From Clavibacter sp. A6099 (GTDB lineage Bacteria > Actinomycetota > Actinomycetes > Actinomycetales > Microbacteriaceae): a stretch of 64,000 bases of DNA. The position numbers and the translations under genes are program-made. Of the stretch, positions 27,034 through 35,496 are shown piece by piece. Positions within the stretch are counted from its first letter, which is position 1; every line of letters begins with the position of its first letter. The notes below the pieces were generated by a model that saw only the letters and a program-made list of their open reading frames with translations, was not told where the DNA came from and ran no database searches. The DNA lies in assembly GCF_021919125.1 (NCBI RefSeq), contig NZ_CP083439.1:1364001-1428000 (forward strand), read 5' to 3'.

Positions 27034-27591
27034 GTGAACGATCGACCGCGCATCCCGCTGCGACGACGAGGGGGAGCGGTCGCCGTATCGATGGCCGTCC
27101 TCGCCACCTGCCACGTGCTCACCGGATGCGCCCCCTCGTCCACCCCGACGCCCGCACCCGCGCCGACCCCGTCGCTCACGCAAGAGCAGCAGGACGAGGC
27201 TGCGTTCCGGGATGTGTTCACGCGCTACGTGAGCCTGGATCAGAGTCAAGAGACGGAGGAGATTCTCGCGGGTCTCCTCACCGGCGATGCCCTCGAAGGC
27301 GAGATCTCGTCTGTGCGTGATACCCAGGGGAAGGGCCAGCACGGAGTCGGGAAGGCGACGGAGTCGGCCTTCCAGGTCACCAGCCACGGTTCGGACGCGC
27401 AGGGTGACTTCATGGTCGCTCAGGCCTGCCTGGACGTGAGCGGCGTCCGAATACTCGACCAGACCGGCGATGACGTCACTCCGAGCCGCGATGTCCGCCT
27501 ATCGCTGCAGATGAAGGCCAAGAGGTCCACGGACGGCTTATGGCGCATCAGCGACTCCCTACGCAACGAATCGGTTCGAGCATGCGGATGA
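27034..27591 (+). CDS. hypothetical exported lipoprotein
   Basis: A 185-aa protein of unrecognised family. It has a basic n-region, a hydrophobic core and the lipobox LTGC (Cys about 31), followed by a Pro/Ser/Thr linker and a globular domain rich in acidic residues; the last third (VRLSLQMKAKRSTDGLWRI) looks like an NTF2/TIM44-like beta-strand. GGGGGAG precedes GTG 27034. Codon usage is less biased towards C/G at third positions than in neighbours (for example GAT, GGA, TCT, ATA codons), hinting at a different history. The stop overlaps the start of the next gene, so both exported proteins belong together. Confidence 0.78.
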   Translation: MNDRPRIPLRRRGGAVAVSMAVLATCHVLTGCAPSSTPTPAPAPTPSLTQEQQDEAAFRDVFTRYVSLDQSQETEEILAGLLTGDALEGEISSVRDTQGKGQHGVGKATESAFQVTSHGSDAQGDFMVAQACLDVSGVRILDQTGDDVTPSRDVRLSLQMKAKRSTDGLWRISDSLRNESVRACG

Positions 27592-28490
27592 CGGTTGTCC
27601 TGATCGCCGCCGGTGTCGCGTCGTGCGTGGTGCTCGGGCTTCCGTCCTCCGCCCGAGCGGCCGCGAGTTCATGCGGGCAGTCGTCGGGAAGCGTGGGCGG
27701 CTGCGCGTCCGGTGAGATCGAGGGGAACGGCGTCTCGGTGAGGGCCCAAGATGAGCGCCCGCCGGAGTCGCAGCACTCGAACCTCGGAGGGGAATCGCAA
27801 CCGCCGACGATCACTGACGTGGCGCCGCAGGCGCCGCCTCCGGTGCCGCGGGGTCGGTTGGCTGCGGATGTGGATGTGCCGTGCGCTCCGAGTGCGCGTC
27901 TGTCGGGTGGTTCTCTGTGTTCGGATGGGCAGCATGCGTTCTTGCCGCCGGCGAAGGCGCCGTCGAAGCCGGCGGATCCGGTGCCGGTCGTCGCTGCGGT
28001 TCCGGCGGTGTCACTTGCGGATGTGGCGCAGTTCGTGCCGCGGGATGCGTCGATACGGTCGCAGCCGAACGGGTGGGCGATCGTGGGGGCGCCGGTGAAC
28101 CTGTTCACCGACGCGGCAGCGCAGGTGGTCGACGGCCAGTTGCTGGGTCGTCCGGCGCAGGTGCGGTTCGTGCCGGTGTCGTTCACGTGGGATCACGGCG
28201 AGGGGACGTCGACGACGGTGGTGGGTCCTGGGGCGTCGTGGAAGGCGTTGGGTCAGCAGGACTTCACGCAGACGGATACGAGTCACGTGTATGAGTCGGT
28301 CGGGGATCGGCAAGTCAGCCTGACGATCTCGTATTCGCCGAGCTATCGGTTCGACGGGGGTGGCTGGCAGCAGATCCCGGGCACGCTCCCGGTGCAGGTC
28401 GGGCCGGTCGCGATCCATGTCCTGCAGGGGTCGACGGTGCTGGTCGGGGGTGCGTGCGGGGAGCGGAACGCCGGACCCGGATGCCCGTGA
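27582..28490 (+). CDS. hypothetical secreted protein with PKD-like domain
   Basis: About 302 aa, no recognised family. An N-terminal signal peptide (VVLIAAGVASCVVLGL, cleavage likely after SARA) is followed by a low-complexity region, a segment around PLADVAQFVPRDASI-like residues 140-190, and a C-terminal part (VPVSFTWDHGEG ... HVYESVGDRQVSLTISYS) that resembles a PKD/immunoglobulin-like fold. Four or more cysteines suggest disulfides outside the cell. Start may be ATG 27582 or ATG 27588; the latter forms an ATGA overlap with the lipoprotein stop. Many codons end in T or G, unlike the C-rich neighbours. Confidence 0.72.
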   Translation: MRMTVVLIAAGVASCVVLGLPSSARAAASSCGQSSGSVGGCASGEIEGNGVSVRAQDERPPESQHSNLGGESQPPTITDVAPQAPPPVPRGRLAADVDVPCAPSARLSGGSLCSDGQHAFLPPAKAPSKPADPVPVVAAVPAVSLADVAQFVPRDASIRSQPNGWAIVGAPVNLFTDAAAQVVDGQLLGRPAQVRFVPVSFTWDHGEGTSTTVVGPGASWKALGQQDFTQTDTSHVYESVGDRQVSLTISYSPSYRFDGGGWQQIPGTLPVQVGPVAIHVLQGSTVLVGGACGERNAGPGCP

Positions 28491-28567
28491 GCTTCCTCCG
28501 ATCGCGCGCGGGGTCGCCGGCGGCGAGTCTCGCGGCGTGACCGGCGGCGGGAACGCCGTCGCCGCGT

Positions 28568-28596
28568 ACGCTCGAGCCAGCTCGCGAGCTGAGCGT
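28568..28596. repeat. inverted repeat in the lipoprotein/HtrA intergenic region
   Basis: A perfect 14-bp palindrome CAGCTCGCGAGCTG (28578-28591) is flanked by ACGCT (28568) and AGCGT (28592). It could be a terminator hairpin for the exported-protein genes or an operator for the protease gene. A smaller hairpin GCCCT-GTC-AGGGC follows at 28641-28653. Confidence 0.45.
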
Positions 28597-28714
28597 GTCC
28601 GGTCCCGAGCCGCCCGAGCCTCTCGAGGTCCGGCGGTGGTGCCCTGTCAGGGCGGCCATAGGGAACGCCCAGACTCGCCCTGAATGCTGGCATGACCTGA
28701 GAGGAGCACCACCG

Positions 28715-30250
28715 ATGACCGACAGAAACCACGGCGACGACGAGCACGAGGGCGGCCGCGAGGCAGCCGGCCGAGCCGAGGGCTCCTCGACGGGTGCGAC
28801 GTCGTCCGATGCCCCTCAGGCGCGCGACGAAGGATCGGCCTGGCCGGCGCCCGCCGGCCCCGCGGCCGCGTCCCATCCCGCGCCGACCGCGCCGGATCAG
28901 CAGGACACCCTCGCCTACGGAACCGCAGCACCGACCGACCACGCGGCGACCGCGCCTCTCGGTGGCGCTGCGGCGGCCGGATCCGAGCCGGTCGGCGACA
29001 CCGCGACAGCTCCTCCCAAGAAGAAGCCGAACAAGGCGCTGCCCCTCGTCGCCATGCTTGCCGTCGGGGCCCTCATCGGCGGAGCCGCCGGGGGTCTCAC
29101 CACCTGGGCCATCGCGCACGACGACGCCTCGACCGAGTCGGTCAGCCAGTCGCCTGCGAACATCACGGTCAACGACCCGGACAACGCGACGCCCATCACG
29201 GCCGTCGCCGCCAAGGTGTCCGGCTCGGTCGTCACCATCGAGGTGGCCGGAGCGCAAGCCGGCGGCACGGGCTCGGGGGTGGTGCTCTCCAGCGACGGCT
29301 ACATCCTCACCAACACGCACGTGGTGACGCTCGACGGCCAGACCGGCGACGCCACCATCCAGGTGAAGACCGCGGACGGGGCCCTCTACACGGCGAAGCT
29401 CGTCGGCACGGATCCCGTCGTCGACCTCGCCGTCATCAAGCTCGACAACGCGAGCGGTCTGACGCCCATCGAGTTCGCCGACTCGTCGAAGCTCAACGTC
29501 GGCGACACCGCCATCGCCATCGGCGCCCCTCTTGGCCTCTCCGGCACCGTCACCGACGGCATCGTCAGCGCGCTCGACCGGAGCATCCAGGTCGCGTCCT
29601 CGGCAGCGCCGGCGACACCGGGCGACGGCAGCCAGAGCGACGAGACGCCGTTCAACTTCTGGCCCTTCGGCAACGAGGGCCAGGGCGGTTCCGGCGGCCA
29701 GGGCGGGCAGGGCGGTTCCGGTGCTCAGGGCCAGGCCTCGGCGAACATCAACCTCGCGGTGATCCAGACCGACGCGGCCATCAACCCCGGCAACTCGGGC
29801 GGCGCGCTCCTCGACGGCGACGGCAAGCTCATCGGCGTGAACGTCGCCATCGCGAACGCGGGCGGCACCAGCTCCACCGCCGGCAGCATCGGAGTGGGCT
29901 TCGCCATCCCGTCGAACCTCGCGAAGCGCGTGGGCCAGGAGATCATCCAGAACGGCAAGGCGTCCCACGGGCTCCTCGGGGCGAGCGTCCGCGACGTCGC
30001 CAGCGGAGACTCGAGCACCCCCGTCGGCGGCGCCTTCATCGCCGAGGTCCAGAGCGGTGGCGCGGCCGCTGCAGCGGGGCTGAAGCAGGGTGACATCGTG
30101 ACCGCGTTCGGCAGCATCCCGATCAGCAAGGCGAGCGACCTCACCGCACAGGTGCGCGCCCTCGCCGGCGGCAGCGCCGCCGAGCTCACCGTCATCCGCG
30201 GCGGGCAGAAGCAGAAGGTGGACGTCACGCTCGGCACGCTGCAGCAGTAG
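28715..30250 (+). CDS. HtrA/DegP-like S1C serine protease with PDZ domain
   Basis: Membrane-anchored quality-control protease, 511 aa. A ~100-residue acidic, Ala/Pro-rich cytoplasmic N-terminus precedes one TM helix (LPLVAMLAVGALIGGAAGGL, about 110-130). The trypsin-like domain has the catalytic triad H202 (TNTHVVT), D237 (VVDLAVIKL) and S361 (NPGNSGGAL), and includes a Gly/Gln-rich insertion (GGQGGQGGSGAQGQ, about 330-345) before the serine. A C-terminal PDZ domain (about 410-505) binds exposed C-termini. GAGAGGAG precedes ATG 28715. Acts on misfolded proteins outside the membrane. Confidence 0.93.
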   Translation: MTDRNHGDDEHEGGREAAGRAEGSSTGATSSDAPQARDEGSAWPAPAGPAAASHPAPTAPDQQDTLAYGTAAPTDHAATAPLGGAAAAGSEPVGDTATAPPKKKPNKALPLVAMLAVGALIGGAAGGLTTWAIAHDDASTESVSQSPANITVNDPDNATPITAVAAKVSGSVVTIEVAGAQAGGTGSGVVLSSDGYILTNTHVVTLDGQTGDATIQVKTADGALYTAKLVGTDPVVDLAVIKLDNASGLTPIEFADSSKLNVGDTAIAIGAPLGLSGTVTDGIVSALDRSIQVASSAAPATPGDGSQSDETPFNFWPFGNEGQGGSGGQGGQGGSGAQGQASANINLAVIQTDAAINPGNSGGALLDGDGKLIGVNVAIANAGGTSSTAGSIGVGFAIPSNLAKRVGQEIIQNGKASHGLLGASVRDVASGDSSTPVGGAFIAEVQSGGAAAAAGLKQGDIVTAFGSIPISKASDLTAQVRALAGGSAAELTVIRGGQKQKVDVTLGTLQQ

Positions 30251-30265
30251 CGAGGGGCGTCACGA

Positions 30266-30295
30266 GGGGCGGATCGGCTGGCGCCGGTCCGCCCC
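30266..30295 (+). terminator. hairpin terminator after the HtrA-like gene
   Basis: Arms GGGGCGGATCGGC (30266-30278) and GCCGGTCCGCCCC (30283-30295), 13 bp with one T-G pair and a TGGC loop, 15 bases after the stop codon. Confidence 0.7.
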
Positions 30296-30335
30296 CCGTC
30301 GTCCTCGACCGGCGAGCGGACGACGGGGAGGCTGG

Positions 30336-30341
30336 TAAACT
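30336..30341 (+). promoter_or_regulatory. -10 box of the wall-glycopolymer operon
   Basis: TAAACT would start transcription near 30348, giving a leader of about 50 bases before ATG 30401 with a weak AAGAG ribosome site. It lies just after the HtrA terminator. Confidence 0.45.
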
Positions 30342-30400
30342 CCTGCGAGGCTCGGCCCCCGACAGGCCCCGGCCGCACCTCCCCCAAGAGATCGGCTCAG

Positions 30401-31474
30401 ATGGCGCACCACCCGCGACGAGACCCCGTCGCCGGCAGCCCCGGCGATCTCCCTGCCGTCTCGTACGTCATGCCGATCCTCAATGAGGCGGCCCACGTCC
30501 GCGCCGCCGTCGACAGCATGATGCAGCAGGACTACGCCGGCGACTTCGAGGTCGTGCTGGCCCTCGGTCCGAGCACCGACGGCACGACCGAGGTCGTCCG
30601 CGAGATGGCACGGGCCGATCCGCGCATCACGAGCGTCGAGAATCCCACCGGGTCCACGCCCGGCGGCCTCAACGCGGCCATCCGCGCCACGCGCCACCCC
30701 ATCGTGATCCGCGTCGACGCGCACTCGCTCCTGCCGCGCGACTACACGCGCATCGCCGTCGAGACCCTGCAGGCCACGGGCGCGGACAACGTCGGCGGCC
30801 TCATGTCGGCCGAGGGGCGCACGCCGTTCGAGAAGGCCGTCGCCCGCGCGTACGGTGCCCGGGTCGGGCTGGGGGGCACCGCGCATCACGTGGGCGGCAA
30901 GGAGGGGCCGGCGGAGACCGCCTACCTCGGCGCCTTCCGTCGCGAGCGCCTCGTGGAGGTCGGCCTCTTCGACGAGGGGGTGCGACGCGGACAGGACTGG
31001 GAGCTCAACCGCCGGCTCCGGCAGAGCGGCGGCCTCGTGTGGTTCACGCCGCGGATGAAGGTCACCTACCGCCCCCGCTCCACGTTCCGCTCGCTCATCC
31101 GCCAGTTCTTCGCCACCGGCCTGTGGCGAGGGGAGCTCGCCCGGCGCTACACGCGGCAGAACTCCGTGCGGTACTTCGTGCCCCCGGTCGCGGTCGCCGG
31201 AGTGGCCGCGGGTCTCCTCCTCGGCACCGCGGGCCTCGTCGGCACAGCGTTGGGCATTCCGGGACTGCGTCGGCTCGTCGGTGCGTTCGTCGTTCCCGGC
31301 GTCTACGCGGGCTTCGTGCTGGTGAGCGCGGTCTCGGTCGCCTCGCGGGACGGCGCCGCGACGATGCTGCGCTTCGCGGCGGTCCTCCCGTCCATCCACT
31401 TCAGCTGGGGCACCGGGTTCGTGCTCGGCTTCCTCGAGCTCACCGACGACCTCGACGGGCACACCGGCCGATGA
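30401..31474 (+). CDS. family 2 glycosyltransferase (membrane-attached)
   Basis: Inverting GT2 glycosyltransferase, 357 aa. The GT-A domain begins VSYVMPILNEAAHV; the DxD-like metal motif is RVDAH (about residue 107), and the acceptor-side motif is GQDWELNRRLRQSG (EDxEL/QxxRW-like). Two or three hydrophobic segments near the C-terminus (about 260-335) anchor it at the membrane. It overlaps the next gene by ATGA. With the CDP-alcohol transferase and a second GT2 it likely assembles a surface glycopolymer or glycolipid. Confidence 0.87.
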   Translation: MAHHPRRDPVAGSPGDLPAVSYVMPILNEAAHVRAAVDSMMQQDYAGDFEVVLALGPSTDGTTEVVREMARADPRITSVENPTGSTPGGLNAAIRATRHPIVIRVDAHSLLPRDYTRIAVETLQATGADNVGGLMSAEGRTPFEKAVARAYGARVGLGGTAHHVGGKEGPAETAYLGAFRRERLVEVGLFDEGVRRGQDWELNRRLRQSGGLVWFTPRMKVTYRPRSTFRSLIRQFFATGLWRGELARRYTRQNSVRYFVPPVAVAGVAAGLLLGTAGLVGTALGIPGLRRLVGAFVVPGVYAGFVLVSAVSVASRDGAATMLRFAAVLPSIHFSWGTGFVLGFLELTDDLDGHTGR

Positions 31475-32292
31475 ACGCGGCTCCCGGCACCGGCGACCGC
31501 GGCCTGCCCACCTCCATCGCCGAGCTCCGCCGCGTGACGCAGCCGCCCGAGGTCCGGCTGCGTGCGAACGCCGAGCACTGGACGGCGCACCTCTACCTCC
31601 GCGACCTGTCGCCGTACCTGACCTGGCTGCTGCTGCGGACGAGGATCAGCGCCAACGGCGTCACCGTCGTCATGATCCTCACGGGCTGGGCCGCCGCAGC
31701 CGCGCTCCTCATCCCGGGCATCGCGGGGGCCGCCCTCGCGCTGGTCCTCGGCCAGCTGCAGATGCTGGTGGACTGCTGCGACGGCGAGGTCGCGCGCTGG
31801 CGCCGCACGTCGTCGCCGGTCGGGCACTTCCTCGATGCCGTGGGGCACTACTCCACCGAGACGCTGATCGCTCTCGCGCTGGGGATCCGCGCTGCCGCGT
31901 ACCCGTTCGAGGCGCCGGGCGACCTGCCGTGGACGACCCTGGCGTTCGCCCTGGCGCTCGTCATCGTGCTGAACAAGGCGCTGAACGACATGGTGCGCGT
32001 GGCGCGCGCGTCCGCCGATTTGCCGAAGGCGCCCGTCGGCGCGGGCACGGTCGCGTCGCAGCACTCCCTGATCGCCACGGCCCGCCGTGTCGTGCGGTTC
32101 CTGCCCTTCCACCGCATGTTCCACTCCGTGGAGCTCACCATCGTGACCTTCGTCGTCGCGGTGATCGGCCTCGTCGCGGGTCAGCCGGAGACCGACCGGG
32201 CGTACCTCGTCGTCCTGGTGCCGCTCGCGGTGCTGGCGCTGGTGGGGCACTTCGTGATGATCGTCACCTCGCGCCGGCTGACGTCCGCGTGA
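31471..32292 (+). CDS. CDP-alcohol phosphatidyltransferase family protein
   Basis: Integral-membrane enzyme, 273 aa, transferring a phosphoalcohol from a CDP-alcohol to an acceptor. The family motif is present as D101-x2-D104-G105-x2-A108-R109-x8-G118-x3-D122, but the final metal/catalytic Asp is replaced by His (H126, in GHFLDAVGHYSTE). Several hydrophobic helices follow. Starts inside the end of the GT2 gene (ATGA) and overlaps the following GT2 gene (GTGA), so all three are translationally coupled. The missing last Asp means either a subfamily with altered chemistry or loss of activity. Confidence 0.85.
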   Translation: MNAAPGTGDRGLPTSIAELRRVTQPPEVRLRANAEHWTAHLYLRDLSPYLTWLLLRTRISANGVTVVMILTGWAAAAALLIPGIAGAALALVLGQLQMLVDCCDGEVARWRRTSSPVGHFLDAVGHYSTETLIALALGIRAAAYPFEAPGDLPWTTLAFALALVIVLNKALNDMVRVARASADLPKAPVGAGTVASQHSLIATARRVVRFLPFHRMFHSVELTIVTFVVAVIGLVAGQPETDRAYLVVLVPLAVLALVGHFVMIVTSRRLTSA

Positions 32293-33164
32293 CGGGCGCC
32301 GTCCCGCGCGTCGGCGTCGTCGTCCTCAGCCAGGGGCGGCGGCCGGAGGGGCTGGCGGCGTCGCTCGCCTCGGTGCTCCGTCAGCGAAGCGTCGCGCTCG
32401 ACGTGATCGTGGTCGGCAACGGCTGGGATCCGGTGGGCCTGCCCGACGGCGTGCGTGGCCTGCACCTGCCCGAGAACCTGGGCATCCCCGCCGGGCGCAA
32501 CGCCGGCGTCCCGCTCGTCACCGGTGAGACGCTGTTCTTCCTCGACGACGACGAGACCGTGCCGAGCGCCGCGTTCCTCGCCGATTGCCTCGCGCTGATC
32601 CACGGCAGCGACGACGTCGCGCTCATCCAGCCGCGGATCGTCGACCCGACGGGTGCCGCCACACCGCGCCGCTGGATCCCGCGCATCCGCAAGGGCGACC
32701 CCGCGCGCTCGAGCGCGGTCATGTCGGTGCTGGAGGGCGCCGTCGTCGTCCGCCGCGACGCGTTCGAGGCCGCTGGCGGCTGGGCGGGGGAGTTCTTCTA
32801 CGCCCACGAGGGCATCGAGCTGGCGTGGAGGATCTGGGATCAGGGGCTCCGCGCCTGGTACGCGGGCGACCTCGTCGCCCACCACCCCGCCGTCGCCCCG
32901 ACCCGGCACGCGGAGTACCACCGCCTCACCGCGCGCAACCGGGTCTGGCTCGCGCGGCGCAACCTGCCGCTGCCGCTCGTGCCCGTGTACGTGGGGTCGT
33001 GGACCGCGGTGCAGCTGATCCGCAGCGCGCGGAACCGAGACGGCCTCGGCACCTGGCTGCGGGGCTGGCGCGAGGGGTGGACGACGTCGCCCGGGCCGCG
33101 TCGTCCGATGTCGTGGAGCACCGTCGTCCGCATGACGCGCGCGGGCAGGCCGCCCGTCATCTGA
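32289..33164 (+). CDS. family 2 glycosyltransferase
   Basis: GT2 glycosyltransferase, 291 aa, soluble. N-terminal GVVVLSQGRRPEGLAASLAS, metal motif FFLDDDETV, and acceptor-side segment HEGIELAWRIWDQG. GTG 32289 overlaps the stop of the CDP-alcohol transferase. Third gene of the coupled set. The sugar donor is not predictable from sequence alone. Confidence 0.85.
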   Translation: MTGAVPRVGVVVLSQGRRPEGLAASLASVLRQRSVALDVIVVGNGWDPVGLPDGVRGLHLPENLGIPAGRNAGVPLVTGETLFFLDDDETVPSAAFLADCLALIHGSDDVALIQPRIVDPTGAATPRRWIPRIRKGDPARSSAVMSVLEGAVVVRRDAFEAAGGWAGEFFYAHEGIELAWRIWDQGLRAWYAGDLVAHHPAVAPTRHAEYHRLTARNRVWLARRNLPLPLVPVYVGSWTAVQLIRSARNRDGLGTWLRGWREGWTTSPGPRRPMSWSTVVRMTRAGRPPVI

Positions 33165-33193
33165 TCGTGATCCGACCCCGATCGGTCACGATC
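33163..33193 (+). terminator. hairpin at the end of the GT2/CDP-alcohol operon
   Basis: GATCGTGA (33163-33170) and CCGA pair with TCGG and TCACGATC (33186-33193), leaving one bulged T and a CCCCGA loop. The stem overlaps the stop codon of the second GT2 gene. Confidence 0.5.
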
Positions 33194-33249
33194 GCACACC
33201 GTTCCGCGCCCCCGGCCGGGGCGCGTCCGGAGCCACCCGGAGCGCTGGC

Positions 33250-33255
33250 TACGGT
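33250..33255 (+). promoter_or_regulatory. -10 box, leaderless CDP-glycerol transferase-like mRNA
   Basis: TACGGT, then GGAGTC, then ATG 33262: TANNNT with six-base spacing. The six-base spacer also contains GGAG, so canonical initiation cannot be excluded. Confidence 0.6.
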
Positions 33256-33261
33256 GGAGTC

Positions 33262-34548
33262 ATGGGTCTCCTGAACGACGCTCGCCTCGGCGTGCGCGCT
33301 GTCCGCTCGCTGGTCCAGCAGCGCCGTGCGCGCGGGACCCTCCAGCGCAAGCTCGCGCTCCTCGCCCCCTCGCCCCGAGGCGAGTACCGCGTCGCCGTGT
33401 ACTTCGCCGACTCGGCCGTGAACATGTACCAGATCCGCCAGTGGTACCGGCCGCTCGTCGAGCTGGCCCGCACGCATCCGGTCGTCATCCTGAGCCGCCA
33501 CCCGAGCGGGGCGAACGCGCTCCTCGACGAGAGCCCCCTCCCGGTGGAGTACGTGCGCCGCGTCGCGGACCTCGAGCGGGTCATCGCGGAGCAGGACATC
33601 CGCGTCGTCCTCTACGTCAACCAGAACACCCGGAACTTCCAGATGATGCGGTACGGACGCCGCTGGCACGTCTTCGTCAACCACGGCGAGTCCGACAAGA
33701 TGTACATGACCACCAACCAGTTCAAGGCGTACGACTACAGCCTCATCGCCGGCGACGCCGCCCGCGCTCGGCTCGGCAAGGTCCTCTGGGACTACGACCT
33801 CGACCGCCGCGCGATCCCGATCGGCCGTCCGCAGGCCGACCACTACTCCGGCGAGCTGCCCTACGCGCCCGACGACCGCACGGTGGTGCTCTACGCGCCC
33901 ACGTGGGAGGGGGACCGCGCCGCCGCCGCATACGGGTCCATCGCGTCGCACGGCGTCCCGCTGGTGCGTGACCTCATCGCGACCGGACGGCATCGGGTGG
34001 TCTACCGACCGCACCCGCGGTCGGGCGTCGTCGACCCCGGGTACGCGCGCGCGAACCGCGAGATCGCCGCCATGCTCGAGCGTGCGAACGCGCAGGATCC
34101 GTCGGCGCAGCACGTCGTCGACCGCTCGCGCGAGCTCGCCTGGCAGCTGTCCGCCGCTGACCTCGCCATCGTCGACATCTCCGCGATGGTCTACGACCGC
34201 CTCGCGGCGGGACGCCCGCTGGTGGTGACGCGGCCGGTCCGGCCGGAGGCCCAGATCGACACCGACGGCTACCTCTCCGACTGCGAGTGGCTGACGGCGG
34301 ACGACGCGCGCGACATCGTGACCCGGCTGGACGCGCTGCAGCACGACGCGGCCGCGGATCGCCGGCTCGCGGCGTGGGTCCGCCACTACTTCGGCGACGC
34401 CTCTCCCGGCGCGGCGACCGCGCGCTTCCACTCGGCCATCGACCACCTCATGGGGGAGTGGGAGCGTCACGCGGCGCTGCACGCCCGGGACGGCGGCGAC
34501 GGCCAGCCGTCCGACGACCAGGTCGACGACGAGGACGAGGACGCCTGA
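33262..34548 (+). CDS. CDP-glycerol glycerophosphotransferase family protein (TagB/TagF-like)
   Basis: A 428-aa GT-B-fold enzyme of the Glyphos_transf family, which adds glycerol-phosphate (or ribitol-phosphate) units to a wall-polymer primer. Key family stretches are VFVNHGESDKMY (about 135-146), VVLYAPTWEGDR (about 210-221), YRPHPRSG (about 250) and DISAMVYDRLAAG-RPLVV (about 307-325), the last with the conserved S near the nucleotide site. The acidic C-terminal tail is likely disordered. It stands beside the GT2/CDP-alcohol genes and near a TagGH-like exporter, supporting a role in a teichoic-acid-like or glycosyl-glycerol-phosphate polymer. Confidence 0.88.
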   Translation: MGLLNDARLGVRAVRSLVQQRRARGTLQRKLALLAPSPRGEYRVAVYFADSAVNMYQIRQWYRPLVELARTHPVVILSRHPSGANALLDESPLPVEYVRRVADLERVIAEQDIRVVLYVNQNTRNFQMMRYGRRWHVFVNHGESDKMYMTTNQFKAYDYSLIAGDAARARLGKVLWDYDLDRRAIPIGRPQADHYSGELPYAPDDRTVVLYAPTWEGDRAAAAYGSIASHGVPLVRDLIATGRHRVVYRPHPRSGVVDPGYARANREIAAMLERANAQDPSAQHVVDRSRELAWQLSAADLAIVDISAMVYDRLAAGRPLVVTRPVRPEAQIDTDGYLSDCEWLTADDARDIVTRLDALQHDAAADRRLAAWVRHYFGDASPGAATARFHSAIDHLMGEWERHAALHARDGGDGQPSDDQVDDEDEDA

Positions 34549-34592
34549 GGCTCGGCGGGGCCGGGCGCCGAAGCCCACGTCCCCGGGTGGCG

Positions 34593-35342
34593 TCAGCCCT
34601 TCGCGGCCTTCTTCTCGGCGATGCGGATCACGCGCGGCTTCTTCTCCGGCACCGCCAACTCGTCGGGGAATCCTGCCGGAGCTGGACCGAACGCCTGACG
34701 GGAGCTCGCGACGATCTTCCCGCCGAGCATCCGGTTGCCGGCCCCGCCGATGACGGCACCGATGCCGAACGGGACGGCGCGGCCGATGGCGCTCGCGCTC
34801 TGGTTCACCACGAAGCGCTTGATGAAGGCGCGCTTGATGCGGTCGGCGATGGGCCCGATGGCGAACGAGGGCAGGCCCGAGGTGATGGCGCGGCCCCAGT
34901 TGGCGTTCCGGTCGACGGGCTGGCCGGAGAACTGGCCCGTGAACTGCTGGATGACCTGCGCGCCCGGGGCGCCCAGCATCATCGTCATGACGAGGGCGCG
35001 GGCGCGGGCCGGGTCCTCGACGGTGATGCCGTGCACCTCGGTGATGGACTGCGCGAACAGGGCGCTCGCCTCGAGGAAGCCGGCCGTCTCCACGCCCGTG
35101 AGCGCGAGGGACACGCCGGTGCCGACGCCGGGGATCACGGCGCTCGCTCCCACGGCGGCGCCACCGGCGGTGACGGCGGCGAGGAAGCGCTTCTCCAGGA
35201 TCGCGATGATGCGGTCGGGTGAGGCATCGGGGTGGCGGGCGCGGATCGAGCGGATGTGGGCGAGCACGACGGGGCGCTGCACGGACAGGAGACGATCGAT
35301 GCCGGTGGCCACGGTCGGGTCGAGCTCGGAGGCGTCCTTCAT
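34593..35342 (-). CDS. hypothetical membrane-associated protein
   Basis: A 249-aa protein not recognised. Two glycine/alanine-rich hydrophobic stretches occur (about 50-85, VTAGGAAVGASAVIPGVGTG onwards, and about 195-212, VPFGIGAVIGGAGNRML), with amphipathic helices between and a lysine-rich tail. The pattern is reminiscent of EcsC-like membrane-associated proteins, but I would not assign it. Transcription looks leaderless (TAGGCT six bases before the ATG) and is divergent from the XRE regulator gene. Confidence 0.7.
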   Translation of the reverse strand: MKDASELDPTVATGIDRLLSVQRPVVLAHIRSIRARHPDASPDRIIAILEKRFLAAVTAGGAAVGASAVIPGVGTGVSLALTGVETAGFLEASALFAQSITEVHGITVEDPARARALVMTMMLGAPGAQVIQQFTGQFSGQPVDRNANWGRAITSGLPSFAIGPIADRIKRAFIKRFVVNQSASAIGRAVPFGIGAVIGGAGNRMLGGKIVASSRQAFGPAPAGFPDELAVPEKKPRVIRIAEKKAAKG

Positions 35343-35348
35343 GCTCCG

Positions 35349-35354
35349 AGCCTA
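35349..35354 (-). promoter_or_regulatory. -10 box, leaderless membrane-protein mRNA
   Basis: TAGGCT, then CGGAGC, then ATG at 35342 on the minus strand, again with exact six-base spacing. Confidence 0.6.
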
Positions 35355-35496
35355 CGCGCGGCACCTGTGCCGTTCGTCCCCTCGTCGTCCATCGGATGGA
35401 CGCGCGCGCAACGGGCCTATCCGCGGAGATGCGGGCAGATGCGCATGGGACGTCACCGCTCTGGTCATTCCTCCATGTGGCGGATAAGCATGTGAC

